A DNA stretch of 64,000 nucleotides, from contig NZ_JABSSX010000002.1 of NCBI RefSeq assembly GCF_013280495.1, positions 421,491-485,490 on the forward strand. The letters are read 5' to 3'. The position numbers and the translations under genes are program-made. This stretch comes from Brevibacterium permense (lineage in GTDB: Bacteria > Actinomycetota > Actinomycetes > Actinomycetales > Brevibacteriaceae). This document shows positions 27,689 through 37,509 of this stretch, piece after piece (positions within the stretch are counted from its first letter, which is position 1; every line of letters begins with the position of its first letter). The notes under the pieces are model-generated. The model ran no database searches. It was not told the origin of the DNA and saw only the letters and a program-made list of their open reading frames with translations.

Positions 27689-28800
27689 GCTCAATGAAGA
27701 ATCCTCGAATCATCGGCACCATCGCCGTCATCATCCTGCTCGGCCTCACGCCTCTGGCGTTTGCACAGGAGAACTACGCGATGCGAGTGATCACCGTGGG
27801 CATGTGTGCGGCGATCGCTGTCTACGGCCTCAACATCATCCTCGGTTTCACGGGACAGCTGAACCTGGCCCAAGGCGGGTTCTTCGGAATCGGTGCCTAT
27901 GGAGTCGGGCTGCTCACTACCGATTACGACTGGAGCTTCTGGGCGGCGTTCGTCGTGTCCGTCATCGGGACTGCGGTGATCGGCTACCTCTGCGGGCTGA
28001 TTGCCCTGCGGACCAAGGATGAGTACTTCGCCATCTTCACAATGGCAATCGGCTTCATCATCTTCCTCGTCATCAGCCGCTGGGAGCCTGTCACCCATGC
28101 CCATTCCGGAGTCAACAATGTGAAATTCCCCGAAGGCGGAGGACTCATCGACTTCGAATCTCCGGTCGCGATGTTCTACCTGGTATTCGCAATCCTGCTC
28201 ATCTGCGTCTACACGACCTACGCGATTCGGCGCTCCAGCGTCGGCCGCACACTGCTGACTATCAGGACGAGCGAAGACCTGGCAGATGCGATCGGTGTGC
28301 GCGTCGGATTCAGCAAACAGCTCGCATTCGCCGCGTCGGCGGTCTTCGGAGGCGTCGGCGGCGGTCTCTACGCAACTGTCGTCGGCTTCATCGGACCCGA
28401 CGCGGCATCGATCGACAAGACTTTCGAATTCCTCATGTTCATTCTCGTCGGAGGCATGGGCACTGTCGCAGGTCCTCTGCTCGGAAGCATGATCGTGACA
28501 TTCCTGTTCGAACTCTTCCAGGACTTCCAGGCCTATCGATTCATCGTGCTGGGTCCCATCATCGTCGCCCTCGTGATCTTCGCACCGCGGGGAATCGTCG
28601 GGTACCTCGGCGGGTTCGTCGACAGACGCAATCGACGGCGCAGGGCCGAAGTTGCCCGTGGTGCCGACGACGATCTCGATTCGACAGGTGCTTCGACCTC
28701 CGGCGGAACAGGCGACCACCACGCACGGAACGTCGCCGACGGGACCGAATCGGGTGCCGGCCGGACCGGAGGCACCCCCACTTCCGAGGAGACGAAATGA
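27685..28800 (+). CDS. Liv-type ABC transporter permease (LivM family)
   Basis: 371 residues. Typical LivM core (YGLNIILGFTGQLNLAQGGFFGIGAYGVG; EDLADAIGVRVGFSKQLAFAASAVFGGVGGGLYA). A C-terminal cytoplasmic extension of about 60 residues, Arg- then Asp/Ser/Gly/Thr-rich, goes beyond the usual end. Its start and stop both overlap the neighbouring genes by four bases, so it is translationally coupled. Confidence 0.92.
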   Translation: MSSMKNPRIIGTIAVIILLGLTPLAFAQENYAMRVITVGMCAAIAVYGLNIILGFTGQLNLAQGGFFGIGAYGVGLLTTDYDWSFWAAFVVSVIGTAVIGYLCGLIALRTKDEYFAIFTMAIGFIIFLVISRWEPVTHAHSGVNNVKFPEGGGLIDFESPVAMFYLVFAILLICVYTTYAIRRSSVGRTLLTIRTSEDLADAIGVRVGFSKQLAFAASAVFGGVGGGLYATVVGFIGPDAASIDKTFEFLMFILVGGMGTVAGPLLGSMIVTFLFELFQDFQAYRFIVLGPIIVALVIFAPRGIVGYLGGFVDRRNRRRRAEVARGADDDLDSTGASTSGGTGDHHARNVADGTESGAGRTGGTPTSEETK

Positions 28801-29570
28801 CAATGCTTGAAATACGAGACCTCGGTAAGCGCTTCGGCGGGCTCGATGCGGTCAAGGACGTCAGTCTGGACGTCGAGGCAGGTCAGATCACCGCAGTCAT
28901 CGGTCCCAATGGAGCAGGCAAGTCAACGCTGTTCAACCTTGTCCATGGTTTCTATCGGCCCACAGCCGGGACCATCAGCTTCAAGGGTGAGGACATCACA
29001 CATTCGTCCCCACACCGGACTGTCGCCGGCGGCATTGCCCGCACATTCCAGACAACGAACCTGTTCGATGACAGCACTCTGTTGGAAAACGTCTTGGCCG
29101 GTCGAATCGTCCGTTCGAAGTCCAACGTCTTCGACGCGGTCTTCCACACGCCTCGCCATCGTCGTGAATCACGCATCAACGAAGACAAGGCGATGGAAGC
29201 TCTTGAGTTCTGCGGAGTCGTGGAATATCGGCACGATCTCGCGTCCAATGTTCCGCAGGAGGTGCAGAAGCGCACCGCAGTGGCCATGGCGCTGGCCACT
29301 GAGCCCGAGCTGCTGCTGCTCGACGAACCCGCCGGCGGCATCCCCGAAGAGGAGACCGTCGATTTCGGCAACCTCATTCGGTCGTTGCCACAGCGAGGCG
29401 TCTCCGTCCTCCTCGTCGAACACAAGATGACGATGATCATGGACCTCGCGGACACGATCCTCGTCCTCGACCATGGGCAGAAGCTGGCGCTCGGCGCACC
29501 GGCGGAGATCCAAACGAATCCGGACGTCATCCGTGCCTATCTCGGTTCGACAGCACAGGAGGAGAACTGA
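28797..29570 (+). CDS. Liv-type ABC transporter ATP-binding protein (LivG family)
   Basis: 257 residues. Walker A GPNGAGKST, Q-loop in ARTFQTTNLF, Walker B LLLLDEP, the following AGGIPEEE replacing the usual AAGMNPxE, and H-loop VEHKM. The ABC signature, normally L-S/P-x-G-Q, reads NVPQEVQKR here, so the signature Ser/Gly are missing. That could mean this site is catalytically degenerate, with LivF supplying the functional signature (LSGGQ). An ATG two codons on (28803) is an alternative start. Confidence 0.9.
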   Translation: MTMLEIRDLGKRFGGLDAVKDVSLDVEAGQITAVIGPNGAGKSTLFNLVHGFYRPTAGTISFKGEDITHSSPHRTVAGGIARTFQTTNLFDDSTLLENVLAGRIVRSKSNVFDAVFHTPRHRRESRINEDKAMEALEFCGVVEYRHDLASNVPQEVQKRTAVAMALATEPELLLLDEPAGGIPEEETVDFGNLIRSLPQRGVSVLLVEHKMTMIMDLADTILVLDHGQKLALGAPAEIQTNPDVIRAYLGSTAQEEN

Positions 29571-30274
29571 TGCTCACGCTCGACAATGTCAGCACCGGGT
29601 ACGATGCCACGAACGTTCTCCACGGGGTGAGCATCACGGCGAATCCAGGAGAGCTCACCGTGGTCCTCGGAGCGAACGGGTCAGGCAAGACGACACTCTT
29701 CAGAACCATCAGCGGACTGATGCGTGTCCGTGCCGGGTCGATCACCTATGAGGGCCGTCAGCTGCAACGAGCTCGCCCGAATGCCATCGTCAAGGCCGGT
29801 ATCGCGCACTGCCCCGAAGGTCGCCATCTGTTCGGCAAGATGTCGGTGGAGAAGAACCTGCGTCTGGGGTCCTATCCTCACCGGAACAGATCGCGGACGG
29901 AAGAGGTCTACGCTGAGGTCCTCGATATGTTCCCGATCCTCAAAGAGAAGGCGAAGCAACCGGCAGGATCCCTGTCCGGCGGACAGCAGCAGATGGTCGC
30001 AATCGGACGAGCGTTGATGTCCGACCCGAGCCTGCTGATCCTGGATGAGCCGTCGATGGGCTTGGCTCCCATCGTCGTCGAGCAGGTGCTCGAGTCAGTC
30101 GCCCAGATCAATCGAAACGGCATCGGCGTCCTGCTCAGCGAGCAGAACGCGAAGGCATCACTGGCGATCGCCCACAGAGGATACGTCCTTGCGGAGGGGC
30201 GGATCGTTCTCGCTGACGATGCCTCCCGGCTGCTCGACAACCCTGAGGTGCAGGCGGCCTACCTCGGCCTCTGA
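29570..30274 (+). CDS. Liv-type ABC transporter ATP-binding protein (LivF family)
   Basis: 234 residues, standard LivF size. Walker A GANGSGKTT, HCPEGRHLFGKMSVEKNLRLG, canonical signature LSGGQQQM, Walker B LLILDEPSMGLAP, and SEQNAKASL in place of the usual H-loop pattern, as is common in LivF. It shares one base with livG (TGATG) and ends the operon. Confidence 0.93.
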   Translation: MLTLDNVSTGYDATNVLHGVSITANPGELTVVLGANGSGKTTLFRTISGLMRVRAGSITYEGRQLQRARPNAIVKAGIAHCPEGRHLFGKMSVEKNLRLGSYPHRNRSRTEEVYAEVLDMFPILKEKAKQPAGSLSGGQQQMVAIGRALMSDPSLLILDEPSMGLAPIVVEQVLESVAQINRNGIGVLLSEQNAKASLAIAHRGYVLAEGRIVLADDASRLLDNPEVQAAYLGL

Positions 30275-30320
30275 CGAACGGACGCCTCCCACTCGTGCAG
30301 GGAGACTGCGCAGCACAAAG

Positions 30321-30355
30321 ATCTCGCCGAGGCGGCCCGGCCACCTCGGCGAGAT
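30321..30355. terminator. Probable terminator of the Liv operon
   Basis: A perfect 12-bp inverted repeat (30321-30332 with 30344-30355, arms starting ATCTCGCCGAGG) around an 11-base loop, 47 bases after livF. No T-run follows, so it may be an intrinsic terminator of the actinobacterial U-less type. Confidence 0.6.
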
Positions 30356-30524
30356 GTCGTTGAGTTCATCTGTCCGGTCGTTCCGGATATCGGTCACGCA
30401 CTTTCGGTCCGACAGAAACGGCCAGTGCCGTCAGAACGGCTGAGACGGCTCGTACCGTCGGAGCGGCGGACACGGTCGGTACCGTCAGCCCGGCCCGGTC
30501 AAAGCGACCAACGTTTCAGGTGTC

Positions 30525-31151
30525 TCACTCATCCTGGAACCGGGAGACGTCCCCGGCTCCGACGCGAGCTACCTCGGGGTACCGTCCGGTGAAGTCGATG
30601 ACCGAGGTCGGCACGACTCCGGGGACACCGGATTCGATGACGATGTCGAGGTCATTGCCGAGCTGGTCGATGACATCCTCGGCGTGAGTCAGCGGATCCT
30701 CATCGCCGGGCAGCAGCAGCGTCGAGGACAGAATCGGCTCCCCCATCGCCTCGACGAGGGCGAGTGCCGTGACGTTCTGCGGAATCCGAGCGCCGACCGA
30801 ATGCTTCTTCGGGTGCATCATCCGGCGCGGAACCTCCTTCGTCGCCTTCATGATGAACGTGTACGGCCCCGGCGTCATCGATTTGATGGCTCGGAAATCG
30901 GAATTGTCGACGATGACGAACTGACCCAGCTGGGCGAAGTCATGGCACATCAGCGTGAAATGGTGCTTCGAGCCGAGATGACGGATGCGGGTGATCCGCT
31001 CGATGCCTTCCTTGTTGTCCAAGGCACAGCCGAGGGCATAACAGGAATCCGTCGGATAGGCGATCAGGCCACCGTTCCTGAGTGACTCAGCAGCCTTCGC
31101 GATCAGTCGGTCCTGCGGGTTCTCCGGATGGATATTCAGTAGTGTCGCCAT
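30525..31151 (-). CDS. Sua5/YciO/YrdC-family protein (threonylcarbamoyl-AMP synthase-like)
   Basis: 208 residues, only the YrdC-like domain (GGLIAYPTDSCYALGC, KHHFTLMCHDFAQLGQF, SVGARIPQN, STLLLPGDED). The sequence is closer to the YciO branch than to TsaC/Sua5, so a role in making threonylcarbamoyl-AMP for tRNA t6A is possible but not certain. The gene is preceded and followed by about 150-250 bases without genes and appears monocistronic. Confidence 0.85.
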   Translation of the reverse strand: MATLLNIHPENPQDRLIAKAAESLRNGGLIAYPTDSCYALGCALDNKEGIERITRIRHLGSKHHFTLMCHDFAQLGQFVIVDNSDFRAIKSMTPGPYTFIMKATKEVPRRMMHPKKHSVGARIPQNVTALALVEAMGEPILSSTLLLPGDEDPLTHAEDVIDQLGNDLDIVIESGVPGVVPTSVIDFTGRYPEVARVGAGDVSRFQDE

Positions 31152-31297
31152 ACTTCATGCTAACCACTCTGCCGCCACAGTGCGAGGGGTTCACGGACAA
31201 CCGACCCTAAAGCGCAGGATCGCAGGACTCATCCGGCCGTAAAGTCGAGCATGACCAGGCTAAACGCCGGGCGTTCTGTCCAGGCCCGCTGGACTCG

Positions 31298-32668
31298 TCA
31301 GGCAGAGGTGACTGGCTTCTTCAGCCCTTTGACCAGTTCGGCTCGGCCGGTGCGCGGATCGGAGGCGAGAAGGATATTGACCCACTTGGCCCGCGGATCC
31401 GCGTCGACCAGCAGAGCCTTGATGAGCAGTGTCGCCGGCAGTGCGAGCAGCGCGCCGAGCCAACCGAGGATCCACACCCAGAACAGCAGTGACAGGAACG
31501 AGATCAGCGGAGTCACTCCCACCGACTCACCGGTGAACTTCGGCTGGATGATCGCCTGGATGACGAAGTTGAGCACGCTGTAGGCGATGACCACCCACAG
31601 GGCCGACTGCCAGCCGCTGTCGACCAGCGCCAGCAGAGCCGGTGGGATCAGGCCGATGACGAATCCGATGTTCGGGATGTAGTTCGTCAGGAATGCGAGC
31701 ACTCCCCACACCCAGATGAGCGGGACGTCGATGATCGCCAGGGCGATGACATCGAGGAATGCGACGATGAGGCCGAAGACCGTGGCCACCACCCAGTAGC
31801 GGCGGACGCCACTGGCGAAGTCGCCGATCGACGCCGACAGCGAGGGCTTCACATCGAGCAGCATCGCCATCCGCTTGTCGATGCCCATCGAGTCCATCGC
31901 CACGAAGAACACCGCCATGATCACCGTGGTCAGCAGGCCCGCAACCGATGACAGGTTCGTCAGCAGCGGGTAGACGGCGTCGAGGACGGAGCGGACGTCG
32001 AAAGCCGAGAGCTGCTGTTGGATCACCGAGGAGGTCACCCCGATGTCCGACAGCAGTGCCAGAGTGCTCTGGTAGGTGGCCACGAGTTCGTTGCTGTAGC
32101 TGGGGATGAGGATGACGAGCTCGGCGACTGACCATGCCGTGAGGCCGAAGAACGCGAAGATCATGCACAGCACGAGCACGACCGAGATGCACGCCCCGAT
32201 CGCCCGCGGCACCTTGATCCGGGTGAGCGCCCGCTGCACCGGGTAGACGACGATGTAGAAGTTGAGCGCGAGGAACACCGGAGCCACGATGTCCTGGAGT
32301 CCGCGGAAGAACATCAGCGCGTACGCCAGCCCTGCCAGCGTCACCGCGATCATCAGCGCTCGCGCCGGTGGCCGCGCGTGCCAGGGCCGTGCCTCGCCCG
32401 CTGCGTCGGAGTCGGCACCGGATGCTTCATCGGCCGCCGCGCCCGCCACAGTTCCAGAAGCCGTGCCCGCCGTTGGATCTGAAGTAGTGGATCCCACTGT
32501 CGCCGAGGCGGCCGAACCGGTCCGGTCCCCCGCTGAGGCGGAACTCCCGGAAGTCTCCCCCGCCGTTTGTGAGGACGGCGCAGGCTCGGCCGGGCGCGCG
32601 GCATCGCCGGCTGATCCGGCCGCACCGTCAGCGGCGCCCGACGCCTTCGCCTGCTCGTCCTCGCTCAT
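31298..32668 (-). CDS. AI-2E family transporter (PerM/UPF0118)
   Basis: 456 residues. About 100 N-terminal residues are Ala/Ser/Gly/Thr-rich and probably disordered; from RALMIAVTLAG onwards there are 7-8 membrane segments with the family motif LAFLTNYIPNIGFVIGLIPPALLALV and IQPKFTGESVGVTPLISFLSLLFW. Family members include the AI-2 exporter TqsA and Na+/H+ antiporters; the substrate is not predictable. The ATG directly follows the der stop (TGAATG), so it is likely the last gene of the long operon. Confidence 0.87.
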   Translation of the reverse strand: MSEDEQAKASGAADGAAGSAGDAARPAEPAPSSQTAGETSGSSASAGDRTGSAASATVGSTTSDPTAGTASGTVAGAAADEASGADSDAAGEARPWHARPPARALMIAVTLAGLAYALMFFRGLQDIVAPVFLALNFYIVVYPVQRALTRIKVPRAIGACISVVLVLCMIFAFFGLTAWSVAELVILIPSYSNELVATYQSTLALLSDIGVTSSVIQQQLSAFDVRSVLDAVYPLLTNLSSVAGLLTTVIMAVFFVAMDSMGIDKRMAMLLDVKPSLSASIGDFASGVRRYWVVATVFGLIVAFLDVIALAIIDVPLIWVWGVLAFLTNYIPNIGFVIGLIPPALLALVDSGWQSALWVVIAYSVLNFVIQAIIQPKFTGESVGVTPLISFLSLLFWVWILGWLGALLALPATLLIKALLVDADPRAKWVNILLASDPRTGRAELVKGLKKPVTSA

Positions 32669-34180
32669 TCAGCGTCCCCGACGCTTCTCGCGGATGCGCA
32701 TCGACACCTCGATCGGGGTGCCCTTGAAGCCGAAGGTCTCGCGCAGGCGGCGGATGATGAATCGGCGGTATCCGGGATCGAGGAAGCCGGTGGTGAAGAG
32801 CACGAACTTCGGCGGACGCGACTGCGCCTGAGTGCCGAAGAGGATGCGCGGCTGCTTACCGCCGCGCACCGGGTGCGGGTTGGCTGCGACCAGCTCACCG
32901 AGGAACGCATTGAGTCGTCCCGTCGGAATGCGAGTGTCCCAGCCTTCGAGAGCGGTCTCCATCGCCGGCACGAGCTTCTCCGCATGACGTCCGGTCTTCG
33001 CCGAGATGTTCACGCGCGGTGCCCATGCCACGTGGCCGAGATCCCGTTCGATCTCCCGCTCGAGATAGAAGCGACGTTCGTCATCGAGCAGATCCCATTT
33101 GTTGAACGCCAGCACCACGGCACGTCCCGCCTCGACGGCGGTCGTGACGATGCGGACGTCCTGCTCGCTCGGGGGGTCCTGGACCTCCATGAGGACGAGG
33201 GCCACCTCGGCGCGTTCGAGCGCGGTCTGCGTGCGCAGCGCTGCATAGAAGTCGGCACCGCTGGCCTGATGGGCGCGACGGCGGATACCGGCAGTGTCGA
33301 CGAAGCGCCACTGCTTCCCGCCGAGCTCGATGAGCTCGTCAACCGGGTCACGAGTGGTGCCTGCGACATTGTCGACGAGCACCCGGTCGGAGCCGATGAG
33401 CTGGTTGAGCAGGGACGATTTGCCGACGTTCGGGCGACCGACGAGGGCCACACGACGCGGTCCGCCCTCCTCGACGCGGGTGTCGACGGCCGAGACCTCA
33501 GGCAGGATCGTGAGCACTTCGTCGAGCAGGTCGGCGACTCCCCGACCGTGCAGAGCCGAAACAGTCCACGGCTGGCCGAGGCCCAAGCCCCAGAGTTCGG
33601 CGGCCATGAGCTCGCCGCGCTCGTCGTCGACCTTGTTCGCGGCGAGGAGGACCGGCTTCTTCTTCTTGCGCAGCATCTTCACGACCATCTCATCGGTCGA
33701 GGTCGGGCCGGTCGTGGCATCGACGACGAGGAGCACGGCATCGGCCATGTCCACGGCGACCTCGGACTGGATCGCGATGCGCGAGGCCATGCCCTTCGAG
33801 TCCTGGTCCCAACCGCCGGTGTCGACGAGGGTGAATTCCTTCGTGTTCCATTCCGCCCGGTAGCTCACTCGGTCACGAGTGACGCCCGGAACGTCCTCGA
33901 CGACGGCTTCGCGGCGGCCGAGGATGCGGTTGACCAGCGTCGACTTGCCGACGTTGGGGCGACCGACGACGGCCAGCACCGGTGCGGCACCGAGCGCTTC
34001 GTCTTCGTCTTCATCGAAGCCGTAGGCGCGCAGCAGCGCACGGTCCTCGTCTTCGAGCTCATAGCTCTCGAGTCCGGCCTCGAGCGCGGTCGCCCGCTGC
34101 TCGGCCTCCTCGTCGCTGATGCTTTCGACTCGATCGACAAGGTCTTCGTCAGGTGTCTCGTGGAATTCGGATTCGCTCAT
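32669..34180 (-). CDS. der: Ribosome biogenesis GTPase Der (EngA)
   Basis: 503 residues with an acidic N-terminal extension (~65 residues) and two tandem GTPase domains: [22 protein letters not shown] and [21 protein letters not shown], then a KH-like C-terminal domain ([38 protein letters not shown]). It acts in 50S subunit maturation. The start overlaps the cmk stop by four bases. Confidence 0.97.
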   Translation of the reverse strand: MSESEFHETPDEDLVDRVESISDEEAEQRATALEAGLESYELEDEDRALLRAYGFDEDEDEALGAAPVLAVVGRPNVGKSTLVNRILGRREAVVEDVPGVTRDRVSYRAEWNTKEFTLVDTGGWDQDSKGMASRIAIQSEVAVDMADAVLLVVDATTGPTSTDEMVVKMLRKKKKPVLLAANKVDDERGELMAAELWGLGLGQPWTVSALHGRGVADLLDEVLTILPEVSAVDTRVEEGGPRRVALVGRPNVGKSSLLNQLIGSDRVLVDNVAGTTRDPVDELIELGGKQWRFVDTAGIRRRAHQASGADFYAALRTQTALERAEVALVLMEVQDPPSEQDVRIVTTAVEAGRAVVLAFNKWDLLDDERRFYLEREIERDLGHVAWAPRVNISAKTGRHAEKLVPAMETALEGWDTRIPTGRLNAFLGELVAANPHPVRGGKQPRILFGTQAQSRPPKFVLFTTGFLDPGYRRFIIRRLRETFGFKGTPIEVSMRIREKRRGR

Positions 34181-34836
34181 TGTGCGTCCTTCACCAGCTG
34201 CAGCACCGTCTCGACCACCTGGTCGAAGTCGATGTCACTGGTATCGAGTGTGAACACTCCGTCGGCGGCCTCTAAGAAGCTCGTCGTGGCGGAGTCCTTG
34301 GCGTCACGGCCCGTGACGAGGTCTTGGGTGGCGGCGATCGCCTCGGCGTCGGCATTGCCGTGCACTTCCTTGGCCCGCCGGGCCACGCGGACCTCGTCGC
34401 GGGCGGTCATGAGGATGCGCACATCGGCATCGGGGGCCACCACTGTGGTGATGTCCCGCCCCTCGACGACGATGCCCTCGGGTGCGGCGGCGATATAGGC
34501 CCGCTGCATCTCGATGAGCTCCTCACGGGCGTCGATGACACCGGAGACCGTCTGCACGTTCGCCGAGACGTCCTCACCGCGGATGTCCTCGGTGACGTCG
34601 ATGTCGTCGACGGAGACGAAGAATTCGTCGGGGCTGAGCGAGATCTCCAGATCCGCTCCGCGCACCTGCTCGAGCACGTCGACGGGGTCGGTGACTCCGC
34701 GGTTGAGGCACAGCCACGCCATCGCCCGGTACATCGCACCGGTGTCCAGGTACTGGCAGCCCAGTCGACGCGCCACCTCCTTGGCGGTGCTCGACTTGCC
34801 CACTCCGGACGGTCCGTCAATGGCTACGACGCTCAT
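34177..34836 (-). CDS. cmk: Cytidylate kinase
   Basis: 219 residues. P-loop [22 protein letters not shown], substrate-binding [13 protein letters not shown], and [21 protein letters not shown] identify CMP/dCMP kinase. The ATG at 34836 has AAGGA upstream and overlaps the tyrA stop (ATGA). The cmk-der pair is conserved in actinobacteria. Confidence 0.96.
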   Translation of the reverse strand: MSVVAIDGPSGVGKSSTAKEVARRLGCQYLDTGAMYRAMAWLCLNRGVTDPVDVLEQVRGADLEISLSPDEFFVSVDDIDVTEDIRGEDVSANVQTVSGVIDAREELIEMQRAYIAAAPEGIVVEGRDITTVVAPDADVRILMTARDEVRVARRAKEVHGNADAEAIAATQDLVTGRDAKDSATTSFLEAADGVFTLDTSDIDFDQVVETVLQLVKDAQ

Positions 34837-35981
34837 GCAGTTCCTTCTTTCTCGATGGCGGATTCGGGGATCTGCCATCCCTTCGACAGCAATCCGATCT
34901 CCAGCTCCTGCTGGATGGCCGGGACCACGGACACGTCGACCATGCCCAGTTTCCGACCGGAGGCGTGATCCATCCGGAAGTCCTCGACATTGACGCCGAG
35001 GTCGCCGATGTCCTTGAACAGCCGGGCCAGCATTCCGGGCGTATCCGGAACCAGGATCGTGACAACAGCATAGGTGGTCGGCGGCTGCCCGTGCTTGCCG
35101 GGAATCCGGTCGTGTCCCTCGTTGCCCAAAGCGATCGCCTTGGCGAGCAGTCCCGTCGACCCGGGCCCGAGTTCGAGGGCGCCGATGACCTCATCGAGTT
35201 CGGTGCGCAGATCGATGAGCACGGAACGGACCTCTTCGGCGTTTCCGGTCAGGATCTGCGTCCACAGACCCGGGTCCGAAGCGGCGATGCGCGTGACATC
35301 GCGCAGCCCCTGCCCGGCCAGTGAGATCTCCTCCAGCGGTGCGTGACGCAGCTGAGAGGCGACGAGGGAGGACACGATCTGCGGCACGTGCGAGACCTTC
35401 GCGACCGCGGCATCGTGGATGCGCGGATCCAGGTGGAGCACCGAGGCACCCGTATCTTCGGCCATGGCGATGACCTCGCCGAGGCGGTCGGCCGGGGTCT
35501 GCTCATCCGAGCAGATCACCCAGGGCCGGGCCGTGAACAGGTCCGACTGGGCGGCGATCGCCCCGGACTTCTCACGTCCGGCCATCGGATGGCAGCCGAT
35601 ATAGCGATCGAGCTGAGGTTCCGTGACCAATTCGCGCACCGCTTCGAGGAGGCGGGTCTTCACGCTGGCGACGTCGGTGACCGTGGCGTTCGGGTAGTCC
35701 TCGAGCGCCGAGGCGATGACTCGTGCGGCGACGTCGGGTGGGGTGGCCACGACGACGATGTCCGGGTGCGCGGCAGGCGATGTCGCATCATCGGCGACGG
35801 TCGGGTCGGCCGCCTCGGCGAGGGCGGCCGTCGAGTTGAGCACCTGACCAGCACCGAGATCCGCGGCGAGCTGCTGAGCCGTCGGCGAGGTGTCTTCGAG
35901 GGTCACCTGATGGCCCTTTGCGCTCAGCGCCAACCCCAGGCTGGCACCGAGCAGGCCGGTGCCGATGATGTGGACTCTCAC
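34833..35981 (-). CDS. tyrA: Prephenate dehydrogenase
   Basis: 382 residues. NAD-binding IIGTGLLGASLGLALSAKGH at the start, the substrate motif GCHPMAGREKSG, then SHVPQIVSSLVA and a C-terminal ACT domain (VTILVPDTPGMLARLFKDIGDLGVNVEDFRMDHA) that usually senses tyrosine. It converts prephenate to 4-hydroxyphenylpyruvate. GTG start in a GTGA overlap with rluB. Confidence 0.95.
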   Translation of the reverse strand: MRVHIIGTGLLGASLGLALSAKGHQVTLEDTSPTAQQLAADLGAGQVLNSTAALAEAADPTVADDATSPAAHPDIVVVATPPDVAARVIASALEDYPNATVTDVASVKTRLLEAVRELVTEPQLDRYIGCHPMAGREKSGAIAAQSDLFTARPWVICSDEQTPADRLGEVIAMAEDTGASVLHLDPRIHDAAVAKVSHVPQIVSSLVASQLRHAPLEEISLAGQGLRDVTRIAASDPGLWTQILTGNAEEVRSVLIDLRTELDEVIGALELGPGSTGLLAKAIALGNEGHDRIPGKHGQPPTTYAVVTILVPDTPGMLARLFKDIGDLGVNVEDFRMDHASGRKLGMVDVSVVPAIQQELEIGLLSKGWQIPESAIEKEGTA

Positions 35982-36838
35982 AGACCGACGGCTTCGAACA
36001 GTGCACCGACCTCGTCGGAGCGCAGCGGGCGGATCTTGCCCTGCTTCTGCTCGTCGAGGACGATCGGTCCGAACTTCAGCCGCACGAGGCGCTCCACCGG
36101 GTGACCGATCTCTGCGAGGAGGCGGCGCACGATGCGGTTGCGGCCGGAATGGAGGGTGAGTTCGACGACGGACTTGCCCGGGGTCGAATCGACGAGCTTG
36201 AAGTCGTCGACCTTGACGAACCCGTCTTCGAGGTCGATTCCGGCCTTGAGGATCGCACCGGCATCCTTCGCCAGCTGCCCCTTGACCTTTGCGAGGTAGG
36301 TCTTCGGGATCTCGTAGCGCGGGTGGGCCAGGCGGTTGCTCAGCTCCCCGTCGTTGGTGAGCAGGATGATGCCCTCGGTCTCGGTGTCGAGACGGCCGAC
36401 ATGGAAGAGGCGCTCGTTGTTGTTCCGCACGTAGTCGGCCAAGCAGGGACGGCCCTCGGGGTCGCTCATGGTCGACACGACTCCCGCGGGCTTGTTGAGC
36501 ACGAGGTAGACCTTCTTGGTCTGTGTCGAAATTCTCACTGTGTCCACGTACACGGACTGTGTTTCGGGGTCGATCCGGGTGCCGAGTTCGGTGACGATGG
36601 ACCCGTCGACCTCGACGCGGCCATCGGCGATGAGCTGCTCACAGGCACGGCGCGATCCCAGACCCGCCTCGGCGAGCACCTTCTGCAGCCGCACACCCCC
36701 GCTGACGTGGGCGTCTGATGTCCGACCGGCTCCCGAACCACCCCGGTTGGAGGCCTGATTCGCCGTCGCTGCGCGCTGTTTTCGGCTGGGTCGGTTCTGG
36801 CGCCCGCCGGGGGCGCGGTGATCACGGTAGGGACTCAT
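35978..36838 (-). CDS. rluB: 23S rRNA pseudouridine synthase (RluB/RsuA family)
   Basis: 286 residues: a basic disordered N-terminus (~45), an S4 RNA-binding domain (RLQKVLAEAGLGSRRACEQLIADGRVEVDG), then the synthase domain with catalytic Asp in GRLDTETEGIILLTNDGEL and NRIVRRLLAEIGHPVERLVR. It probably modifies the peptidyl-transferase region of 23S rRNA. Its place after scpB is conserved. Confidence 0.92.
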   Translation of the reverse strand: MSPYRDHRAPGGRQNRPSRKQRAATANQASNRGGSGAGRTSDAHVSGGVRLQKVLAEAGLGSRRACEQLIADGRVEVDGSIVTELGTRIDPETQSVYVDTVRISTQTKKVYLVLNKPAGVVSTMSDPEGRPCLADYVRNNNERLFHVGRLDTETEGIILLTNDGELSNRLAHPRYEIPKTYLAKVKGQLAKDAGAILKAGIDLEDGFVKVDDFKLVDSTPGKSVVELTLHSGRNRIVRRLLAEIGHPVERLVRLKFGPIVLDEQKQGKIRPLRSDEVGALFEAVGL

Positions 36839-36855
36839 ACACCCATTCTCTCAAA

Positions 36856-37509
36856 TCAATCAGCGACTCGTGACATCTCGGCGGCCGAATCGGAGTCATC
36901 GTCGAGATCGTCGTCGAGGGCGCCGTCGATCTCGGCGAGCACTTCGGTGTCTTGGGCGCCGAGTTCGGCGACGTCGGCGTCTTCGGGCAGGTAGGGGGCG
37001 ATATCGGGCAGGTCATCGATCGCGTTCATGCCCATCGTGTCGAGGAACTGCGGCGTGGTGGCGTAGAGCAGCGCCGAGGTGGACGCCTCCTTGCCGGCTT
37101 CGACGATGAGTCCGCGCAGCAGCAGAGTGCGGATGACGCCGTCGACGCTGACTCCGCGGATGGCTGCGATGCGGGGCCGGGAGATCGGCTGCCGGTAGGC
37201 GATGACTGCCAGAGTCTCGAGCGCGGCTTGGGAGAGCTTCGCGCTCTGCCCAGCCGTGAGGAAGTCTTTGACCACCTCGTGATAGTCGCCGCGGGAGAAG
37301 ATGCGGAAGCCGCCGGCGACATGGCGGATCTCGAACCCGCGCTGCCGGTGGTGCTCATCCCCGTCGTAGTCGGCTTTGAGCGTCTGGATTGCTTCGAGGA
37401 CGGTCTCCTCGTCGAGGCCGAGGGAGCCCGCGAGGTCTTCGGCGGTCACGGCCGAATCGGTGATCATCAGCACGGCTTCGATGCCGGCGAGGATCTCGTC
37501 ATCGATCAT
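36856..37509 (-). CDS. scpB: Segregation and condensation protein B
   Basis: 217 residues with two winged-helix domains (LETLAVIAYRQPISRPRIAAIRGVSVDGVIRTLLLRGLI) and an acidic tail. ScpB binds the ScpA kleisin of the SMC condensin. The ATG at 37509 follows AAGGGGA and overlaps the scpA stop (ATGA); the open frame upstream lies inside scpA. Confidence 0.95.
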   Translation of the reverse strand: MIDDEILAGIEAVLMITDSAVTAEDLAGSLGLDEETVLEAIQTLKADYDGDEHHRQRGFEIRHVAGGFRIFSRGDYHEVVKDFLTAGQSAKLSQAALETLAVIAYRQPISRPRIAAIRGVSVDGVIRTLLLRGLIVEAGKEASTSALLYATTPQFLDTMGMNAIDDLPDIAPYLPEDADVAELGAQDTEVLAEIDGALDDDLDDDSDSAAEMSRVAD

